DNA of 64,000 bases, from NCBI GenBank assembly GCA_963678705.1, contig OY783213.1:13210451-13274450 (forward strand). Reading direction: 5' to 3'. Position 1 is the first letter of the stretch. The number at the start of each line of letters is the position of its first letter. The notes beneath the pieces are model-generated. The model was not told where the DNA came from. It made no database searches and saw nothing but the letters and a program-made list of their open reading frames with translations. Below, piece by piece: positions 57,816 to 64,000 of this stretch. A program made the position numbers and the translations under genes. The DNA is from Panorpa germanica (taxonomy: Eukaryota > Arthropoda > Insecta > Mecoptera > Panorpidae).

Positions 57816-60595
57816 GTCGTAATCGAAAATAACTGATAATAAGGACGCTGCTTCTAGTTGCAGTACAAAGTGGTTTTAATTCGTTATGGGTTGCAACATT
57901 AGCTAACCAAATCATTGAGATTTCAATCAAAAACATTACGCATGACTGTAAAAGGACCATGGTGTATTACAAATGAAAGACTAAAGCATAAGTTAATTAA
58001 ATTAAAAAAAAAACTGTTATAATATTTTATCCAAACGATTTTATTAATTTTTGTTATTTTGAAAATACTTGTGGTTACTTTTTACTCTGTAGTACAAAAG
58101 TTCAGCGAATAGAATCGGCTAGAAAAGTTCTAAGTGAAATAATGTTATGTAGATGTCGCTAAAGTGAACTAAATGTGTTGACATTTGAATGCAACACAGC
58201 TTTATTTTACTGGTAATTGTGTTTTGAACAAGGGTAAATCTAAATTAAACTAAAATCACACATAAATTTATATGCAAGCAGTATGGGTCCAGATCTCGTT
58301 CGTATCCATAAATTGTCGACCGAGTAAAACGGGAGTTGTGGGGGACGGGTCAAAGGGAGCGGAGTTCTACAAATGTTTGCATCCTTGTTGTCATAAACTT
58401 ACAAATATATTGATTCAAGTTATAACCGTGCCAAGTTTTACTTTATTTTAATAATATATTCATTATAAATCGTCGTGGAGTCACTGTTCGGATTCGAGTC
58501 TGGTCGAGTATGGTTTTGGTTGGTTTTCTAGAAATAACATTGCAAGAATGGTTTGTAACTTTTGCTGATCAATTATGTAAAACAGTTTTAAAACTTACTG
58601 TGTTGTGTTTTATAAATTTTAAATGTATAAAGTTTTTATGATAGAACTTGTAATTATAAAATTGTTGAAGTTGTTAACAAAAAAAGAAGTAAATATGCAA
58701 ATGAATTAGTATATTAGTAAAAACATTTGCGTTTTAACTTTTAATTTTACAACCTTCAAATATCTTTCATGTTTCAATCCGAAAAATACAAGTTATTAAT
58801 TCAATTTGTGAATTGTTTATTTATTATTAAATATATGTGATAACAAAGTGGCGAAATTATTAATGCTTGACGCTGATTGCTGTGTCGTTGGGTTCGATAT
58901 CTGAGCCTGAGTTATATTTTATGTGTTTGAGCTCAATCGAAAATAACTCGATGGTAAATAAATAAAATCTTATAAGTAAATGGCAGTGACGTTCTTCAGT
59001 AACTGTAAGACTTACAAACAAATATGGTATGTGAAACTTGTAGGGAATTAAGTTCTCCACAAGTTTCTTAATAACTACTTTTGTCATAGGACTCACTAGA
59101 AAGGAGATATTGCCAATAAACCATTCCTAACCACCATTTTTCAAATATGGCGGCTCAAGAGCGATAATTTGGAGTTTTTATTAAACGCCTTAACTTTAAA
59201 ACATATCCAAGTCCTGTCCTCATGTCAGGTAAAAGTTTAAAGGTCAGTGTACCCATTTACTTTTTTTCAAAAAACCTTTTTTAACTTTTATAATGTAATA
59301 ATACTTATTGAATAAAAAATAATAAATTTTGTACATTAAAACTTTAAAAATACGAATATACATTTGTTTCCTACACAGGAAATTTCTATTAAATTTCTTT
59401 TTGAACCGACCCCAGCCCTTATAAAAGTTTATTTGAAATAATAGTACGTACAAAGCTTTTACCACCGAATATAATTAAACGCATTTGTAATGTTCACATT
59501 TAACCGGAAGTTAAATAAAGGTTTGTAATTAACTATGTTCACCCAGTAAATATAAAGTCATCACATTTAGTTTGAAAATTAACAGTATACTCGTATACGT
59601 ACATACACACATAAACAAAATAAATACACATATACATATACATACATGGAGATAAACACAGATACTATGTCCTAGGAATATCGCTTGGAGTAAAACTTTT
59701 ATTATTGTTTACTTTCTGACCCTTCTTGTATTAAATAAATACATGTCATATGATCCACCAAACTACTACTGAAACATTTAAACCACATTGAAGTTAGCAA
59801 CGAGAACTTTGTGGCTAGAACATGACTAGACGCTGACGGAGCTTTTGCAGCTTTTTGTAGCTTTTGAACTGGCTAACATTAACGTTAACGTTATTGAAAT
59901 AAGTTTTTTAATTAATAGAAAAAGAGTTTTATATTTGTTTGTTGATCAAATATTTATAATATGAAAAATATAAAGTTGTTATTTAGAAAATTTAATTATA
60001 ATTATTTGTAGAGGTTAATTAAATTTTAACGGTTTGCGTTATGTACATAAGCAAGGTGCAATTTTAAATGATCGTTATTAAGTTGGAATACAGAAAACAT
60101 TCTAAAAATGTTTTTAAATATATTTAAATGTATATTAGGTAATACATGATCATAAACTTATTAGGCAGTGGTATGGTTGACACCATTTAGAACATTTTGA
60201 ACCATACATGTCGTAGCCGTTTTAAGTTGGTATGTTAATTATTTAATATTTTGGCGTTTGTCAGATGTGTACCTAATCTAATAACCGAGATTCAAGCATC
60301 TGCGTTATTTAAAAAAATACTAGACGCTTTTGAAGTTGTAAAAAATTTTAAAATTAAAAAAAAGCTGCTTCAGTTTATGGCATTTACAAAAATAAATAAA
60401 ATAGCCTTGATCGTATAAACCTTTTTAAAAACATGCTCGGTTATTGGCCTTTATTTTAAGTTATCATTTAAGCTGATATCTTAACAATTCTCAGAATTAG
60501 AGCTTAAACAATTCAAGAATTAGAGTATGGCTCAAAATGTTCTAAATAGTCTCAACTATCCCCTAACGCTCTGCACCTTGCTACTAAACACCCTG

Positions 60596-60680
60596 TATAA
60601 AGCTGCGACACCACATAAACTGGCAACGTAGTTTGAAGGCGTCAATGATAGGACTCAGCGTCGGAATTTGACTCATAGCA
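60596..60680 (+). repeat. Dispersed repeat R2, copy 3 (partial)
   Basis: ACTGGCAACGTAGTTTGAAG followed by GATAGGACTCAGCGTCGG matches the 3-prime part of the copy at 8.9-9.06 kb. It starts right after a CACCCTGTAT motif. Confidence 0.45.
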
Positions 60681-61148
60681 ATAGAAAAAATATATTTCAC
60701 AAAAGAGTTGATCAAGTTTGTTTTCTTAGGCTTGTAATTCTTAATTTACTTAACAATTCTAATGATATTTTAAACATTATTTCAGCTACTCGCTCATCAA
60801 TAAGTTCTATCTGTATCTGTCAACCCCTGGTTTTCTGATTGGGCCCTTTACTCTTCCATTGTATATTCTAATACGTTTCGTATGCTCCGCACCACACCAC
60901 GGCGTTTCATCTGCATTTAAATTCATCTCCTATTGTTGTTTAGTAACTTTGTTTATTTTCTTTGTTTTTTTCTTTGATTCCATGATGGTAATTAGTCTGA
61001 GCTGTTGTTTATCCGCCATTTTACTCCTCACAATGTTCCATTATAAAGAGAAGAATTTAAGATGTTGTTATTTAAAATATATTCCCTTTACCCCTCAGTC
61101 ACCTCTGACTTTAAAATGACAATAAGATATTTTGTTTGGATGACACAG

Positions 61149-61222
61149 CACCCAGTCAAGAACAGAGGAGTGAGTGGGGTAATAGCCCCAGAAACACCCC
61201 CACAGTGGTACCCAGTCAAGAA
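61149..61222 (+). repeat. Short direct repeat ACCCAGTCAAGAA
   Basis: The 13-mer ACCCAGTCAAGAA occurs twice about 60 bp apart, within a GC-richer stretch. No coding or RNA signal is recognised. Confidence 0.4.
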
Positions 61223-62669
61223 AGTACAAAGAAAACGGTAATAATATGAAATGCTTGAACATCAATTAATAGAATTTTCTTTCTATGTTTGCAGAAACGA
61301 AAAAAAAAACAAGATTAAAAACATGATTATTATTATTTTTTTACAGTAGAAAAGCTGGAGGAGCTTTCATTCTTTTGCTAAGCCTCGAGGCGACTCGCAT
61401 ATATTTTGCGTTAGATTAAGCTAAATAAAATAAAAAAAACATCCGCTTGCCTTGATATAAAAATATACGAGGGACTTTTGTGTCATGCCGTTTTCGTTTT
61501 TTCGTTTTTTTCTGGTTTAAAATTATATTATATGTATTTGTTTATCTTGCTAAGACCTAAGCTTCAAGGTATTGTTTTGCTTTTTTTTTTCTTTTTTTTC
61601 TTTTTTGTGTTTTGTTTAGGATTACGATGTCATTATGGGTGTTATTTGGCCGTTTCTTTTAACATTTCTTAAAACTTTCAAATTATGTACATTGATTTTA
61701 TAAGTATAAATCAGCTTGATAACAAACGGATTACAAAAGAATGTTATTGTGATATTATGTGTTATAGAACTGTCTGTTTTTATTTTAATAAGATTTGTTG
61801 CTATTCCTTTCCTTCTTTATTTCATATTCAAGGAAATAACAGAAATAAATAAGGGATTATACAAGTAATATAAAAAGACTTCTAAGTAAAACCAGTTTTC
61901 TACTGAATTTGATCAAATTTAAATGTGACAAAATTCCAAAGGTTTTGACCATTTGTGAGGCGAGATATTATTAATTAAAGCACGCATATTAAGCATGCAG
62001 AAACCTTAGTACAAAGTGAAACCAAAGTACATGTAAATTAAAGTGTATTGGCGTGTCTATTTTATGAAATATCTAAATGTTGACGGAAATATAGCAATTA
62101 AAAGTTTGAATTGTAGGTTTAGCGCTAGAAATGGTCGGCCATATTTGTATGACGTGAAATTCATTTTAACGTCAGTTATTTGTTGAGTAGGTCAGTGCTG
62201 TAGTAATGTTCTGTAGCTGTTGGTAAAAGTTAAAGAATAATAAGTTTTTATTTATATTAAATAAAAATATTAAAATTTTATTGTTCCTTGAAATAGCTGT
62301 AAATAATATTTGATATTTTGTTATATAAATATATATAGCAGAGACATATGAGCTGTAAGGTTGGCAGCGATTTTGATGTGACAAAACATGACAAAATGAC
62401 TTTTTTAATTGTTAATATCTCTTACCATATAAGGAGTTATTAGAAAATAATTGAACATTTGAGGTTCTAGTAACTCACTTTATCAATATATAGTACACTT
62501 TTATAGCATTTAAGACATAGGACACAAGCCCATTAAATAAATTTAATAAATAAAAATTTTGATTATTTTTTAGACTGTTTTAGACCAGTTAGTAAGAAAA
62601 ATTTAGAAGTTTATAGTTGATATTTATAAAAAGGTGTTGTAATAAACAATAAAGAAAGATCCCCGCACC

Positions 62670-62805
62670 AGAATTATATTTTCTGGGATTGTTTGTTATA
62701 AAGTTAAATTGATTATGTACATACAGAATTATACTTATCAAGCAGCTTTGTAGTTTACATATATGAGGTCTTATAGGACCTCCTCAGCACCGGAAATAGA
62801 TTAAC
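62670..62805 (+). repeat. Dispersed repeat R2, copy 4
   Basis: TTTTCTGGGATTGTTTGTTA, AAGTTAAATTGATTATGTAC, ACATATATGAGGTC and CTCAGCACCGGAAA occur in the same order as in the other copies. Confidence 0.6.
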
Positions 62806-63692
62806 GTTAAATAAAATAATTATTTTATTGACTTCAAATGAGGCAAATGCAAAACACAAATTTTTTAACCCTAAGTTTTGAAATAAACTCCGATCCTGTA
62901 TGCACTACCCTTATACGGGAAAGGATTAATCTTATATTTAAATGCCTGCGTATTTTAAAAGTATTCTGCAATTAGCGCTTTAGCTTATGCAAATATAAAA
63001 TGAACCAAATATAATCTGTAGTATTTAACGAAATCCAGCTTTGTTAGAAAATCAGGCACGAACTGTAAATAAATTATCAAATTAGGTACCAGAATACATA
63101 CTAATTACTAATTAGTATAACCAGCATCTGCTTTCGAGACTCTAGACTAATTATTTTTTTAATTAAAAATTTCCTATTCAAAATAAAACAATGGCTAATA
63201 TTGATTTTCCGGGTTAAAGAATAACGTGCTCTCTTGAAATTCCACTTTCAGTGCTGGTTCCAGTTGAATTTGTTGAGTGAAGAAATAAAAATGCTTAAAA
63301 ACAAGCAACGAACGACCGTTTTAGGTTTTGATCTTTAGAGACTCATTATTTTAGAAAGAGAACATGGTTTGGTTTGTTTATTTGATTAAATTCCAGCTAA
63401 TTGACTTATCAAGACATTTTACGTTAGGACTACGTAATTATCTTAAACTTTGGACCGTCAAACTAATCTTTTTTGTCCTTGTAAGCTATTCGTAAATACA
63501 GTTACAATGTACTTTGATAAATACAAATATCAAATTATATAAAAAAATATTCTTGGACTAAAATTTAACATGACTCAAAACCTTATTAACTTTATCAATA
63601 AAACTGATTTAATCTCTTTATTTTAAATACCCAAACTCGTATCTATAAGTTGTAAATTATGTATTGTAATTTTTCTTTTTTTTTATTAATAC

Positions 63693-63718
63693 TTCACAGG
63701 CTTCTTAGAACCACATGT
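63693..63718 (+). repeat. Dispersed repeat R3, short copy 4
   Basis: After a poly-T run, CTTCACAGGCTTCTTAGAAC matches the first bases of the copy at 451. This is too short to stand alone. Confidence 0.3.
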
Positions 63719-64000
63719 ATTGTAAATGTATATATTGTTTTAAGTGCTAATAACTGTCGAAAGTTAATGAATATTAATGATAGTTAACGAACACTAGTTA
63801 AATGAATATTACAAAAAAAAAAAATTTACTAACGTTATTAATTATTTAAAAGGAAGTTATCTTACTTTATTTAAATCAATAATACTGAATTTCAGTGAAT
63901 TTTTCATTTATTTAATAATATTGTATATAAATTACATTTCAGTAAATAATAAAACTTCACGTTAGGTGGTTATATTACAGTATGTTTAATATAACATGTA

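Larger units (their letters stand above)
51099..64000 (-). other. Upstream intron or 5-prime flank of the Side-like gene
   Basis: I looked on the minus strand for Ig1/Ig2 exons (Cys, core Trp, D-x-G-x-Y-x-C) and a signal peptide and found none, so the missing 5-prime exons are probably beyond 64000. Recognised contents are the hAT MITE at 52.4 kb, R1 at 54.7 kb, TTAA MITE copy D at 57.3 kb and R2 copies at 60.6 and 62.7 kb. 51.1-52.3, 52.8-54.6, 54.8-57.3, 57.8-60.5, 60.7-62.6 and 62.8-64.0 kb are AT-rich with nothing identified. Confidence 0.65.

Overview
This is an AT-rich (roughly 70% by eye) insect-type genomic window. It holds one interrupted host gene on the minus strand and a dense scatter of small mobile elements. 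An animal, and probably insect, origin follows from three things: GT-AG introns of 0.1 to 12 kb, a cell-surface receptor of the Sidestep (Side) family, and typical insect repeats (mariner, pogo-like and hAT MITEs, Helitrons, a Jockey/R1-type LINE tail). I cannot name the order or species.

The gene. Nine coding exons can be joined in one open frame from 51098 down to 17879 or 17852 (about 758 to 766 residues). They encode Ig3 (exons a+b), Ig4 (c+d), Ig5 (e), a fibronectin-III-like domain (f), one transmembrane helix (start of g) and a long cytoplasmic tail (g, h, i). The signal peptide and the first Ig domains must lie to the right of the window or in exons I could not find. In Drosophila, Side-family proteins are surface ligands for Beaten-path (Beat) receptors in motor-axon guidance and synaptic partner matching. 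The last exon carries two ITIM-like tyrosine motifs, and its end is ambiguous: either a stop or a strong splice donor into an unseen exon.

Layout. 1-17851 lies beyond the last exon seen and holds no recognisable host gene; it contains TTAA-flanked MITEs (one nested in an older repeat), a CCCAG...CTGGG MITE, a pogo-like MITE, a small MITE with ends resembling ACACCCTGTAT and several dispersed repeats. 17852-51098 is the Side-like gene. Its big introns carry a long-TIR MITE with an AT microsatellite loop, two head-to-tail Helitron copies, a second Helitron, a LINE 3-prime fragment, purine-rich repeats and a mariner transposase remnant. 51099-64000 is upstream intron or flank with a hAT MITE that has a clear 8-bp target duplication, another TTAA MITE and degenerate repeats.

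No convincing new defence or metabolic system is present. The most notable items are the Side-like receptor with its ITIM-like tail, the shared-terminus TTAA MITE families including a datable nested insertion, the tandem Helitron pair, and an apparent excess of perfect TGACGTCA palindromes.
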